64,000 bases of DNA from Steromphala cineraria. Lineage: Eukaryota > Mollusca > Gastropoda > Trochida > Trochidae. Below the pieces are notes generated by a model. It worked only from the letters and a program-made list of their open reading frames with translations, had not been told where the DNA came from and did not search any database. Numbering within the stretch: position 1 is the stretch's first letter; each line of letters opens with the position of its first letter. Made by a program: the position numbers and the translations under genes. The stretch is taken from contig OU744731.1 of the NCBI GenBank assembly GCA_916613615.1, positions 60,084,289-60,148,288 of the forward strand. Reading direction: 5' to 3'. Positions 12,901 to 27,900 of the stretch are shown here, in pieces.

Positions 12901-15900
12901 GTTCCCCTTCCTCTGTCTGTGCAGGTGCTCCACCAGCTGCAATATTATCATTATTATTATTATTATCATATGAATATTTATATAGCGCACATATCCTTCC
13001 ACTCGTGGTTGCTCAAGGCAATATATCAGCACTCTAATCTATACTTGTTACACACGTTGGGTGCAAATATTGAAAATGTTACATGTCAATCTGATATTTG
13101 TTACACACATTGGGTGCAAATATTGAAAATGTTACATGTCAATCTGATATTTGTTACACACATTTGATATGAATGTTGAAAATGTTATTTTGTTTCACAC
13201 ATTTGACATAAGTGTTCAAAATGTTGCATATCAATCTGATTTTTGTTACACACATTTGATATAAATGTTGAAAATGTAACATACAAATATTTTTGTCACA
13301 CATTTGAAAAAAATGTTGACATGTTACATTTCAATCTGTTAAACCCATTTTATATAAAAGATGAAAATATTACATCTGAATTTGCACAGAATATGCAATT
13401 ACTTACTGCAATAACATCATAGCAGTATCTGTTATCTAGTTAAGTGTGTAATAAAATAGCCAAAACTCAATTTCATAATTCATATATAGAAAATGTTGAT
13501 GGTAACAGCTTGCATGTTTACATACCCTAGGTCCTATGAGTCGTTTGGCCGTGGCCTGTGGAGTTCCACACAGATCAAGACACAGCATATTGTCAGCATA
13601 CAGACAGGCCGTGTTGCATATTGTCTGAGAAAGAAATAGAATTTATTTTGTAGCATATGTTCGAATCTCCCTTCCAAATCCATTCAAGTCATACTCAATG
13701 ATATTGATAAGTCCATTTACAAATATGTTATTGAATTTGCCACAACATAGTTTAAGAAACCTTAAACAAATTAAAGCAACATTGTAGCATGGACCTTCAA
13801 GCATTGAACCTTAACACTTCTCTAAGGCAGACAAGGTTGCCAAGCTTCTAACAAGATTTGAACCTCTTCGATGTTACCACTTTTATAGAGAGTTGGGAGC
13901 CAAGATAAACCAGTGCTTGTCAAAACTATAACCACTCACCTTGAGGAAGTTAGTATAGATCCTCTCCTTGCCGTCGATGCTGTTACGATAGAGTTCGAAC
14001 TGTTCCATGTTGAGGTCACCACGGTCCACAGCCTCTAAGGTCGCCAGGTCATCCAAGGTCGGGTACAGCATCTCGTAGAAGGTGTGGCCGATACTCACAA
14101 GCCTCTGCATAGTGACCACCATGTCTATAGCCGACCCCGACAGAGGCAGCTTGGCTTCAGACCCAGGGGGAGGAGTCGGGAGGGAGATGTTGCTGAACTC
14201 AGACGAGATTGAGTCCATGAAGTCTTGGTGTTGTCTCATGGACACATTGTACTCTCCGAAGAGAGGACGTGTTGGGACAGAGTTGTCATGGTCCCCGTCC
14301 CCGCTGTGAGTTCCTGATGATGTGTGACTCCTTGAGGTGAAGGCCGAGACCACTCTTGAGAGGAACCCAGCGTGCATGTCTTGAGGGTGGGGCGGTAGAG
14401 AGTGGTCTTCAGGGGGTAGGAATTGTCTCCCTGATCCTTCTGACACTATCTGGATTGGAGGGAAGTGAAAGGAATCATCTTCGTTCTCGGTCTCCTCACC
14501 TTCGGTGTCTGTCCCATTTGAAGCAACAGTGCTTGTGCCGTCACTATCCTCGTCCTGAGATGCAAAAATCTTGCCCTCTGGATCTGAGCACTCTGAATCT
14601 CTTCTAGCATTGAACACTATTCCAGAGCCCTCCATATCACTCTTGGTCCTGATCCCGTCCATAGAGTACTCCGAGGATTTGCTGCTGATCTCGTCACTCT
14701 CGTTCAGGAGAGGCATGAAGGGACAGGAGTCCATCGTATCCTCCTGACTCGCCGTCTGCTCCTGCATGTCCGGCATTGACACACTCTGAGTCAATCCTCT
14801 CGAGCTTCTCTTTTGTCTTTCGTCGTCTTCAGCCTCGTTCAATGACTTGGTGTCGAATGATCCTCGCTTGCTGAGCTTGACGATGAGTTTCTCGGTGCGG
14901 ACCTGTCTAGATTCTTGTACAGGACTTGAAGCATCTTCTGGTGATGTTTCTCTGATTGTTGCCGGATGCTTTGCTTGCTTAGAGGGTGAGTCTACTGCAG
15001 TCAGCTGGAACATGCATACAATATTAGTTAGTTTATAATAATAATAATTATTATTATTCATTTGTATAGTGCCTATTATCCAACTTAAAGCTGTTAAATG
15101 GCTATATATACAGTAGAACACCGATATAACGAACTCGGATATAGTGAACAATCGGATAAAGCGAACAAAATCCTGTCCCTATATAACATCGTTAAAATTA
15201 TATGCATATGGTGAACACCAGATAAAGCGAACTGAATTCTTTGGTCCCTTGGAGTTTGTTATATCCATGTTCTACTGTAGTTTTATACTTTCATATTTGT
15301 AATCTTATTTTCATTGTGATAAATCATCACTAGCCTAAAAAATGTTTTGAATATCCAAGAAGACAATAAGTCCAAAATGTAGTCTTAACTGCCTTGGAAA
15401 TATCAGGGAAACAATAACCACATAATTTCATAATTTACATATTTACATTCAGATAAACATTATGTTTTGCATGATTAAGATATGCAAATCCACACATTCC
15501 TTAAGAAGTTATTACAAGTCTCAGATTAGCATCAGATTTGCCAGTACATCATAAAAAACAACATAATTCAAATATTTAGTACATACATCCTGCTACATCA
15601 GTATATTGGAATCTGCTTCTCAAATACTGTGATATTTATCGAGCTTTTTCAATTTGCAGGGAGTTAATCATGACTATAGGAGACATGTACTTGCTTTCAG
15701 CCAATGATACGCTGTATTCAATGAATCCACTTAGCTCCATCAAGCCAAATGCCTCGTTTCATTAACAGACAGTTTATCATCACTACAGGTGACATCTGCA
15801 TGCCCTCGTACAATGTAATGTGGTTATTTTTGGAGCACAAGGAAAATAATAAAGTGACACAGAGTATCTTTCTTAAAATTTTATATTATTTTTCACTGGA

Positions 15901-18900
15901 CTTTCAAATATATCCATTTATGCATAATATCTCTAAAATGCTTGATTTTATGGAAAAATCAAGAAAAATCTCAAATACGTTTAAAAATCGAAATTATGTA
16001 TCCAATTAATCTACCTATTAGTTACAATACCTAATAAACACTATCGAATCGAATATATCTTCCTGTCAGCTTATAACAAGGTTTCAAAATTACGTTTGGC
16101 GAATTTGGGCGCGCCACTCGAGCCACATTGTCCTGTTTTCAATCAAAATCCCGACTTTGAATGGCCGTATTTGCGCTTTAATGTACTGATTGACCTTTAA
16201 CTTGTTATTCCCAGTAACAGTTAGTGGTTCCCGATGTAATAACATCGATTCCAAAATTTGACATATGTGATCCTATCAACATACTCTGTGTCCCTTTAAT
16301 CATCACTACAGGTGACATTTGCATGCCTTCGTACAGTGAAATGTGGTTATTTTTGGAGCACTAGGAAAATATTAAGAGCCCCTGCAATCTTTCTTGAAAC
16401 CACTTGACACTGCTTCTGCTTGATGCGAGACATTTCATTAACTTGTTCAAAAGCGATAAGAGCCCTTTGGCTCGATAGATATCAGGTATAGCTGTATGTA
16501 TGCAGAAACAAATAGTCTGATGAAGCAGGACATAGGACAAAGTTACAAAAACATGAAAAAACAACTACCTGGTTTGTAGCAGGATTGAGGATAAAATTCA
16601 ATGAACAAGAACAAACAACTACAGTAGAACTAGGATGTAACGAACTCCAAGGGACCAAAGAATTCTGTTCGCTATATCCGGTGTTCACTACTCACATTTG
16701 GCCACCATTCATAGAGCTTTTGACGGGTCTTAAAAATTTGTTCGCTATATCCGAGTTTGCTATATCCGTGTTCTACTGTAACTGTTATGTAGCAGGATTT
16801 AGGATAAATTTCCATGAACAAGAACAAACAACTATCTGTTATGTAGCAGGATTTAGGATAAATTTCCATGAACAAGAACAAACAACTATCTGTTATGAAG
16901 CAGGATTTAGGATAAATTTCCATGAACAAGAACAAACAACTATCTGTTATGAAGCAGGATTTAGGATAAATTTCCATGAACAAGAACAAACAACTATCTG
17001 TTATTTAGAAGATTTAGGATAAATTTCCATGAACAAGAACAAACAACTATCTGTTATTTAGAAGATTTAGGATAAATTTCCATGAACAAGAACAAACAAC
17101 TATCTGTTATTTAGAAGATTTAGGATAAATTTCCATGAACAAGAACAAACAACTATCTGTTATGTAGCAGGATTTAGGATAAATTTCCATGAACAACAAC
17201 AAACAACTATCTGTTATTTAGAAGATTTAGGATAAATTTCCATGAACAAGAACAAACAACTATCTGTTATTTAGAAGATTTAGGATAAATTTCCATGAAC
17301 AAGAACAAACAACTATCTGTTATTTAGAAGATTTAGGATAAATTTCCATGAACAAGAACAAACAACTATCTGTTATGTAGCAGGATTTAGGATAAATTTC
17401 CATGAACAACAACAAACAACTATCTGTTATTTAGAAGATTTAGGATAAATTTCCATGAACAAGAACAAACAACTATCTGTTATGAAGCAAGATTTAGGAT
17501 AAATGTCCATGAACAAGAACAAACAACTATCTGTTATGAAGCAAGATTTAGGATAAATTTCCATGAACAAGAACAAACAACTATCTGTTATTTAGAAGAT
17601 TTAGGATAAATTTCCATGAACAAGAACAAACAACTATCTGTTATGTAGCAGGATTTAGGATAAATTTCCATGAACAAGAACAAACAACTATCTGTTATTT
17701 AGAAGATTTAGGATAAATTTCCATGAACAAGAACAAACAACTATCTGTTATTTAGAAGATTTAGGATAAATTTCCATGAACAAGAACAAACAACTATCTG
17801 TTATGTAGCAGGATTTAGGATAAATTTCCATGAACAACAACAAACAACTATCTGTTATTTAGAAGATTTAGGATAAATTTCCATGAACAAGAACAAACAA
17901 CTATCTGTTATGAAGCAAGATTTAGGATAAATGTCCATGAACAAGAACAAACAACTATCTGTTATGAAGCAAGATTTAGGATAAATTTCCATGAACAAGA
18001 ACAAACAACTATCTGTTATTTAGAAGATTTAGGATAAATTTCCATGAACAAGAACAAACAACTATCTGTTATGTAGCAGGATTTAGGATAAATTTCCATG
18101 AACAACAACAAACAACTATCTGTTATTTAGAAGATTTAGGATAAATTTCCATGAACAAGAACAAACAACTATCTGTTATTTAGCAGGATTAAGGATAAAT
18201 TTCCATGAACAAGAACAAACAACTATCTGTTATTTAGAAGATTTAGGATAAATTTCCATGAACAAGAACAAACAACTATCTGTTATTTAGAAGATTTAGG
18301 ATAAATTTCCATGAACAAGAACAAACAACTATCTGTTATTTAGAAGATTTAGGATAAATTTCCATGAACAAGAACAAACAACTATCTGTTATGTAGCAGG
18401 ATTTAGGATAAATTTCCATGAACAACAACAAACAACTATCTGTTATTTAGAAGATTTAGGATAAATTTCCATGAACAAGAACAAACAACTATCTGTTATG
18501 AAGCAAGATTTAGGATAAATGTCCATGAACAAGAACAAACAACTATCTGTTATGAAGCAAGATTTAGGATAAATTTCCATGAACAAGAACAAACAACTAT
18601 CTGTTATTTAGAAGATTTAGGATAAATTTCCATGAACAAGAACAAACAACTATCTGTTATGTAGCAGGATTTAGGATAAATTTCCATGAACAACAACAAA
18701 CAACTATCTGTTATTTAGAAGATTTAGGATAAATTTCCATGAACAAGAACAAACAACTATCTGTTATTTAGCAGGATTAAGGATAAATTTCCATGAACAA
18801 GAACAAACAACTATCTGTTATTTAGAAGATTTAGGATAAATTTCCATGAACAAGAACAAACAACTATCTGTTATTTAGAGGATTTAGGATAAATTTCCAT

Positions 18901-21900
18901 GAACAAGAACAAACAACTATCTGTTATGAAGCAGGATTTAGGATAAATTTCCATGAACAACAACAAACAACTATCTGTTATTTAGCAGGATTTAGGATAA
19001 ATGTCCATGAACAAGAACAAACAACTATCTGTTATTTAGAAGATTTAGGATAAATTTCCATGAACAAGAACAAACAACTATCTGTTATGAAGCAGGATTT
19101 AGGATAAATTTCCATGAACAAGAACAAACAACTATCTGTTATTTAGCAGGATTAAGGATAGAATTCCATAAACAAATGAACTCACCTGTTTACACGGAGT
19201 TGACCTGACGGAGGACACGATGCTACTGAAAGCGCTGTTTGAGGACGGAGTGAGAGACTTGTGGGGTACGGAGCTCACCGAGCGACTCGGGGTAGTCGAA
19301 CCCATCAGGGAGGAGAGCGGGGTCGTTAGGTGCAGCTCCTGGGTTTGGAACTGGATCAGATATGACATGGATTAACTTAATTATGAATTTTGATATTTTT
19401 GAAGTGGAAAAATAGAGCCACAAAGTTTACAGACGGACGGACGCCAGGCACCATGCAGTGTCATAAGCCCATTGGGCCTTAAAGGCCAGATTAGCTAAAG
19501 AGTCATATGATTACATAACCATATTCAGATATGTGATCACAAAACTTTATTGTCCAGGTTTAATCAAATCTTTAACAACCTTGAAAATGATGAATGTAAC
19601 TGAAGTCCTATCATAACAATTGAAAACATAAAAACTGAAACAATTTCTGTCCATCACACCTTGTCTGAGGACACAGTCTCCAGGACCAAGTCCTCTACAT
19701 GCAGGCGGATCGCTGAGGACCACTTGAGGACCTCCGGCAGAAAACATTTCCTCCAATGTTGAGCTCTATAACAAAAGTTATTTGAATCAGCTGTCATCTC
19801 GATGAAATAATTAAAGATATTTGACTAAAACATACTATAATTGCTAAATCAATTAGTGTTAAACCATTCGATGGAGCAATTTAAAGGTATCAAAACTTGT
19901 TGCCAAGAAGCTTATGTAAGCTTTTCAAGTGACAATATTTTGGGAAGAATTGATTCTTTAATTCAATAATTCTGAAAGAGAGTTCAATCAGAAAAGATCA
20001 AAAGGGTTTTAGTGGCAATTCTTATCAAACTATATTGCTATCTTTTGGAATCTAATGATAATGTGGGGTGAGGTGATCTGGGTTTAACGCCGCTTTCAAG
20101 AGTATTTCACTTATAATGCGACTGCTAGTATTGCAGGGAGAAAGCCCGCAACACCATTGTGGCTATGCATTGCGGTGAAACCTGCGCACTTCAACTGGAA
20201 CAATTGAACCATGGGTGGTACTGCGCTGAAATTCAGTGTAGCATTGCACCCAAACCCAACTGCGTGTAAAACAGTTCTCTACTGCAGAAAAGTTGCCGCA
20301 CCCCTGGCGGGATTCGAACAATGGACCTCTTAATGAAGCCGAACGCGCTAACCACTGCGCTAAACCGCCCCCTGGAATCTAATGGAGATTTTATTCCACA
20401 TGATAAAGCAAGGTTTTACTCATCACTCACTCTATTGGGATGTATTCTGACCAATCCTGATCCAGTCTGTTGAGACGATATGCCAGACCCGCCATTAACA
20501 AGTTGATTTCACGAGAGGGCTGCAAAAAATAATTCGGGTAAGGTTTTTGAAAAAATTATTTTTCTGGTTTTCGCACATGTCAATTTCATACCCTCGCATC
20601 AAGCCTTATCTTCCAGATTTTTACAAGGGAAAATAAATTGAACTTTATTCCCAAAACCTAGAAAAACATTGAATTATGTGACTCTGAAAATGCAAACTTT
20701 TGGTTTATGTAGGTTTTTAAGATGCTGTTTCCCATTGATAAAGTGCCATACAATTTTAACTTTGTTTAATTTGTTTTGAATGTTAATGTTTGATTAAAAA
20801 GATATAATAAAAATTATATACAAAGTCTGAATCACCACATCACTTTTTTCTGTCCGGTGAGATTATTTCTTTCATACTTAGGTTGTCACTAAATCTTCTC
20901 AAGCACATGAGTCAATGGGTCTTAAAGAAAAAAAATTTTCACATAGGGAACAAAAATATTCCAATGTCAACAACATCTGTACCTCATCAGGGTTGGTGAT
21001 GGTCTCAAGGATACACAGCTTGTGGACGTCCTCCATTAGAAGAATATAGAAGGACTGGGCCGCATCCTCCGTGATGTTGACGTAGTTGGAGAAGGACGTC
21101 TGATAGTTGGTGCGGTAGTCAGTCACCTCGTCTCGGATATTGCCGATCAGGATGTTCAACTGTTGACATTCAGAACAGATATACTTCATAAGAGATGAAT
21201 GGCATTTTGAACCCGGAACCTCTATGTTGTTAAACAGCGCTCTTACCGCCTGAGCTACCGAGGCTTCTTGTCAGCAAATGTTCATTTTGTTGTGTCATCA
21301 CTGACACTGTAATTTTTATATACACAATGTAAATATATATTAAATTTGATTCTAAAATCGTATGCAAAGTGTATATTTAAAGTCTTTCGCGAAGAGCTGC
21401 TGTTAAACAGACAACTTGCAAGGATTGGCTGCGTTTGTGCAATACTTTCAGTGTTATTATATATTTCAATATTTTTACCAGTTTTTCGTCCCTCCCTTCG
21501 CTTTAAATGACAGATATTAACTTCTCCTTAGGGTTTGATTGAAAATGTACGGCCCACGGGTTTCCCCTCGTCCCTCATGTTTACATTTTCAATCAAACCC
21601 TAGGGACAGGTTAACAAGGCAAAAGTGAGCGCGGCTCACATACCCCCGCCTGTAGTTTGACCGCCTTCACGTAACATTAATTTGAAAATTTATGAAAATT
21701 ACTCGTTGAATGATTATGACTTTGAACACAATGATCTTGCAACCCTAAAAACTATTTCACTTCAAAACATCCCCGGCTATGTAGTTTTTGAATAAAATTC
21801 TGTGAACCCTGGAATTACCCCTAAAAGGCACAACAGCACTATACAGTCGAACCTTGTTTTAGTTACAGGTGAAAATCTTCCGGATAGCAAATCGTCCGGT

Positions 21901-24900
21901 TAACTGGGTCATTTTTCTTAAGAAATATAGACACATTGTTTGAAAAATCTTTGTCCCTAAGGTGAGATTTACGGATATACGGAGTCTGGGTATCCGAGGT
22001 TCGACTGTATACTTCCATACCAAATTTGAAGTGTGCAAGTCATTTGGTATTTATATATGCTCCAGAAACAACACAAGTCGAAAAATTGGACCGTTTTTGG
22101 TAAAAATGATTCAGCAAATTGAGCTGAAACCCCTTAAAGGCACAACAGCACAATATAGGCTACTTCCATACCAAATTTGTAGTTTCTAAGTGGTATATTT
22201 TTTTAGAAATGCTCCTGAAACAAGACAAAGTCCAAAAATTTGACCATTTTTGGTAAAAATTTCTAAAATTATTTGGACCATTGAGCTGAAACCCCTAAAA
22301 GGCACAACAGCACCATATAGGTTACTTCCATACCAAATTTGAAATTTCTAAGTGGTATAGTTTTTCAGTTATGCTCCGGAAACGAGACAAAGTCCAAAAA
22401 TCGGACGGTTTTTGGTCAAAATTTCAAAAATTATTTGGACCATTGAGCTGAAACCCCTAAAAGGCACCACAGCACCATATAGGCTACTTCCATACCAAAT
22501 TTGAAGTTTCTAAGTGGTATAGTTTTTGAGTAATGTTCCGGAAACGATTTCGGACGGACGGACGGACGCACGCACGGACGGACACGCGGAGCGCTTTATA
22601 TCCCCCCGACTACGTCGTAGCGGGGGTATAATATCCTTTATAGACGTAACATCCATAAATTTAGGATCACATTATCAGTGATAGTACAGTTGCTACATAT
22701 GTAGGAAACTTGAGGCAAGTTATGCAAAATGTTTAAGTTGGTTAGCTGCTGCTACAGTGTAGCCAGACTCTAAGGACTCAATAAAAAAAAGTACCAGAAT
22801 TTGTAGTATTGCGGAAAGTGTGATCCCAAATTTGATGTTAGATAATGATGATTATGGTCTGAATGTTAAAAAAATCACCTTAACCATTTTACCGACCCAT
22901 GTGGAAATGATTCTTTAGCTCTCTCTTAAGGCCTAAACACTTTGTTCTTCCGTTGATTTTTCCATGAATTTATAACCCAGAATTGAAAGATAGCAAAAGC
23001 ATTTACAAATTTATTTGAATGTCAAAATATGTTTTGAATGCTGAACAAGTATCACACAATTTCATTAACTATTAATAACAAGGCAAAAGTGAGCACAGCA
23101 CACATACCCCCACTGTAATTTCACCGCCATTATATAACAATGATAAATTTAAAAACATTCTTTCAGTCATGTGAATGAATGATTTCTGTCATGGATTAAG
23201 GGTAAGGTTAAACAAAATAACAACTGAAGTCTAAATGTCATAACCTTAATATATTGAAGACGGCAGGACTTTGGATTATTTTTGGTCAAACTTTAAAAAT
23301 GTTATGACCACCTAGAATAAATATCCCTTATAGACAAATCAGCAGGAAATGGAAATCTCACATTTGGTATATGAAGTTTCTTAGCTTCAAGTTAAGCCAC
23401 GGAAACGATGTCGGACGCACGAACGGACAGGCGGAGCGCTATATACCCCCGACTGCGTCGTAACGTCGTATAAAAAGACTTTTTTCTCTAAATGTTTCAG
23501 TTATCTTTATCTTGTTCCTTCTGTCAACAGTACGCTTCACACTCTGAGCATCTCTCAAAGTAAGGGAGATACATTTATTATGAAACTCACCAGAATGGGA
23601 CAAATTGTTTCTTCCTTTGCTTTGTCCACAAGTTCAGACATGGCAAGAGCTTTATAGCGGTCGTACGTTGGACGGAAAATACCCTGTAACAGAGACAAAT
23701 AATTTTAATGTGCGTGAACTAACAATGTCCTTTTTAACTGGTCCTTGGACTGACTATCATGCAACTATATATAGCCTCTAGATAATGTTTACGAGGGCAA
23801 CATCATGCTTTTGATTTCCGAACTAAATCAAGGTAATTGATACCCTGAAGGCACATGGCAAATATTGTACCCTTTTTCAAATTGTTAATGAACAGGTTAA
23901 AAAAAACACTGAACAGGGGCCATAACTCTGCAAATATAAATGCATGCTTCTGATTTTCAGTCTCCATCATGGTACTGATATCTGATGACACACCCAATAG
24001 TTTCTGAATAAATTTTCCGTTTAAACTGGGATAGGCGGACAAACAGACACATGCACATACGGACCAGAAAGACGGAAAGACAGAGTCCAATCCAACCCCA
24101 ACCCCAACTCCCCCCCCCCCCCCCCCCCCCCCCAACTTCGGATAATAACCATAAAGAAAACTAGCAGACCTGGACAGCCCTGTAGAGGAACTTCTCGAGA
24201 GTCTCGTGGTTCTCCTTGAAGAGGTAAGTCTTCAGCTCCAGCGTGGCACTGATCAGGCCCACCAGTATGTCTGGGGAGAAAAAACAGGAACATGATATAT
24301 CACAGAGACAACTAGAAATATGTGCATGTGATGCACTGTGATGTCCCCCGCTAACATTTAATCCGAAAGTGACCCTACCCCCATTATGGAAAATGGTCCT
24401 CTCCCTCCATATGTTCTAAGTTCAAACTGTTGCCATGTAAAACCAGGAATATGACATAATTCAGAATGACCAAAATAGCAAAAGGCACCACTCCAACACT
24501 AGATCTACCCACATACCAAGTTTCGTAAAAAAAATATTGAATACTTTTTGAGATATGGCCCAGAAACAGTCCCTACCCTAATTTTCACTAAGTACAAACT
24601 GTTTCCATGGAAACCAGAAAAAAAAAACAAATTCAGAATAACCAAAATGGTAAAAGGCACCACTCCATTACTAGATCTAACCACATACCAAGTTTCGTTA
24701 AAAAATATTGAAAGGTTTTGAAGATATGGTCCGGAAACGAAAGCATCCCCTTATATGCACTAAATTCAAAATGTTTCCATGGAAACCAGGAAAAATAAAA
24801 AATTCAAAATAACCGAAAATAGCAAAAGGCACCACTCCAGTAATAGATCTAACCACATACCAAGTTTCGTTAAAATATATTGAACGGTTTTGGAGATATG

Positions 24901-27900
24901 GTCCGGAAACAGTCCCTACCCCAATATGCACTAAGTACAAACTGTTTCCAAGCGAACCAGAAAAAATAAAAAATTCAGAATAACCAAAATAGCAAAAGGC
25001 ACCACTCCAGTACTAGATCTAACCACATACCAAGTTTCGTTTAAAAATATTGAAATGTTTTGGAGATATGGTCCGAAAACGAAAGAGTTACGGAATTACA
25101 GAACCTCGGAACCACGGAATTACGGAAGGAACTGAAAACATTACTAGCCAGATAAAACACTATTCAAAGAGCCATTCCATGAGTTGTTTGGGGTCATATA
25201 TGCCTAAATTTAAAAAAAAAAAGAAGCATCGATTGTATCATTTAAGAGTTCATCAATGTTGTACATAAGTTATGAAGTTGTGATTATGACTAAAAGCAGA
25301 AATTTTTTGGAAAACTTATCTAAAGCAGTCAGAATGATGGTTGGTTATATATGATAAGTTATTCAACTTTGTATTCATGTAAATTGGATCTGTGAAATTG
25401 GCCTCGACAAGTATCAATAAATATTGATTGAAAACAAGATAATATAATTGCCACTTTTTCAAGGGGGAGGGGTGAATATGTGATATGTGTTTGCATAAAT
25501 ATCATTAACTAAGCCACTTATATCTTTTTAAGGCAAAACGATATGTGTCGAAAATCAAGGACTGTCTCCTTAAGAGATGCTAGTGCACACAATACACATT
25601 GTGCACATTCCTAGATAACATGGGGCTCAGTTTGTGGACCATCCACTCTTCTCCACAGAGGCCTGAGTTTGATTCCTGGACTCGTCATAACATCATCCCA
25701 TCATCATCTCAAGGTACAAACATTACACTAACTCCACTAATCTGTACCCTGGGCTCAGAAGCTACATTCGCTTGCGGGGCCTGATTTGGGATACATCCAA
25801 TCAAATCATTTTCTCGTTTAAATTTTATCGAGAAGATGACGAGAAAATGTTTTGATTGGCTGTATCCCAAATCAGGCCACGCGAGCGAATCTAACTTCTG
25901 AGCCCAGGGTACAGATTAGTGGAGTTAGCGTAACATTTGTACCCTGAGACAGGATGGTCATAACAAGAGATGTTAAAAGATGGGAGATGCTACTTCCTTG
26001 CTTGGCTCCAAGGATAGAACATTGCTTGAACTCGGCTGCCGGGTGCTTAGGCTCAAAATAAATTTCAGAATGTATTTGTTCTGAGGACAATAAAGTGTTG
26101 TTTTTTTATTACTTACCGATTCCATCTGCAGGTTTGATGGACTGGAATATACTCTTCATCTGGCAGAAAGATTTGGACGCCTGCACCAGAATAGACTTGA
26201 TACAACTGTCGAGTAGCATGAACTGAAGCAAAACAATATGACGAAAATCACGATGTGGTTCTTTTATCAACAGCTTGGTAAATTGGTTCTGTGTCTTGTT
26301 GGTAGATGGGAGGTCAATGATGTCATATGATTGAAATCATTATTTTGATGCAAAGATTCACTTGTCATTTCACAAAGTGAAATTATGGATTAAAATTTCA
26401 CATAAAAATGACATATTCACCAATTTTCAATTTTCGTAACATGAATATGGGAATTTCTCACCTCCTTCTTGGTGAGAATGTTCTGTGTCTTGTTGCTAGG
26501 CAGCAGGTCGTGTATACTGGCGATGACGGAGGTCATGTGCTGGAGGTACCAGACGGTGGGCGAGAACATGGAGATGAGGTGACGCAGGTACAGGATCTGC
26601 CGGTACAGCTCCCCCTGGTGATCAATACAGAATTGGGAAATCTCATGTCAGATACCTATTGCTAATATTTAAACATACAGTAGACCACGGATATAACGAA
26701 CTCGGATATAGCGAACAAATCGGATAAAGTGAACAAATTTTCAAGTCCCGTTCCTAAATAATATCATTAAAATTATGTGCACCGGATATAGCGAACTTAA
26801 TTCTTTGGTCCCTTGGAGTTCGTTATATATCCGTGTTCTACTGTATTTTAATATCATGCATTCTCTCCCCACAGAGGTAGACCATAAAATGTTGATCCTA
26901 CCTCTGTTCAAATTAGATACAAAAGTGGTCCTCTGGCCAAAAAAAAAAGGTACCACAATCAATTTGATTTTTTTAGCAAATACAAGTACAACATTTCTTG
27001 CATGGAAAGGGTGGTTCATATCACATTGCCTTTGACATGGTTCAATAGCTGATTGCACAACTAACTTTGATTGCATCCAATCATGCATCTGCTACTTTAT
27101 CTCATAAACTCAGCTAAATTGAACAGAGGCTGTATCAACATTTCATGACTTGATTGTCTCTGTGGGGAGAGAATGATATAATGGGGTAGTAGCATGTTTT
27201 TTCGAAAGTTTAATTTATTCAAATTAATCCTAGTCAGTATTAGGTTATGCTAATCTTTAGAGGATCATTTCTCAACTCCGTAATTCCGTAGTTGAAATCA
27301 TCAAGTATCAAGCAAAAACCACAGGCAGCCATTTGTATGTACACTTTTTATTCATTTAGGAAATGGATTTCAGTAGCAAAACTGAACATGCTGTGTTTTT
27401 AAGGAACTGCATTCTTTGATTTAAAAACCATTGTTTTGCAATCCGTAACATTTATTTTGGTTTTCATGACATCCTTTTATTTATCTAGAAAAACATGCTA
27501 CTGCCCCTTTAAAGAATCTGACCTATCGACTTTCAGTCCATGATCTGAAAGTCCATGATCGGGTCTATCTTCAAAATGTGATAATAAAACGCTTTTCTTT
27601 GATAAATTTTACTCATCGAAATGAACTATATGCATTAGTAGACTATACACACATTTACAAAGATAAGATTTAAAAACAATGCTTTGTTATGCTCTAGCAA
27701 GGCTTTGTCCTTGCTGGTGTTTTTTTTATATAATTGTCAAACAGATCAAGAAAAATTTCATCCCAAGTAACATTTTTCAACTGGGCTGTGTTATAATCAC
27801 GAGCTAATAACATCATAATCGTAAAAACCAGGGATGCATCGATGCATCGTCGTGGTACAGTTCATGATACACTACACAATACAGTCAACTGTATCGAGAT

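Noticed and set aside
19547..19756. Frame reading EEMFSAGGPQVVLSD over exon 16
   Set aside because: It would leave phase 1, which breaks the frame of exon 17; the phase-2 frame gives the MHD1 motif FLPEVLKW.
21213..21268. Functional tRNA gene
   Set aside because: The acceptor stem 3' half and a proper B box are missing; fits a SINE fragment.
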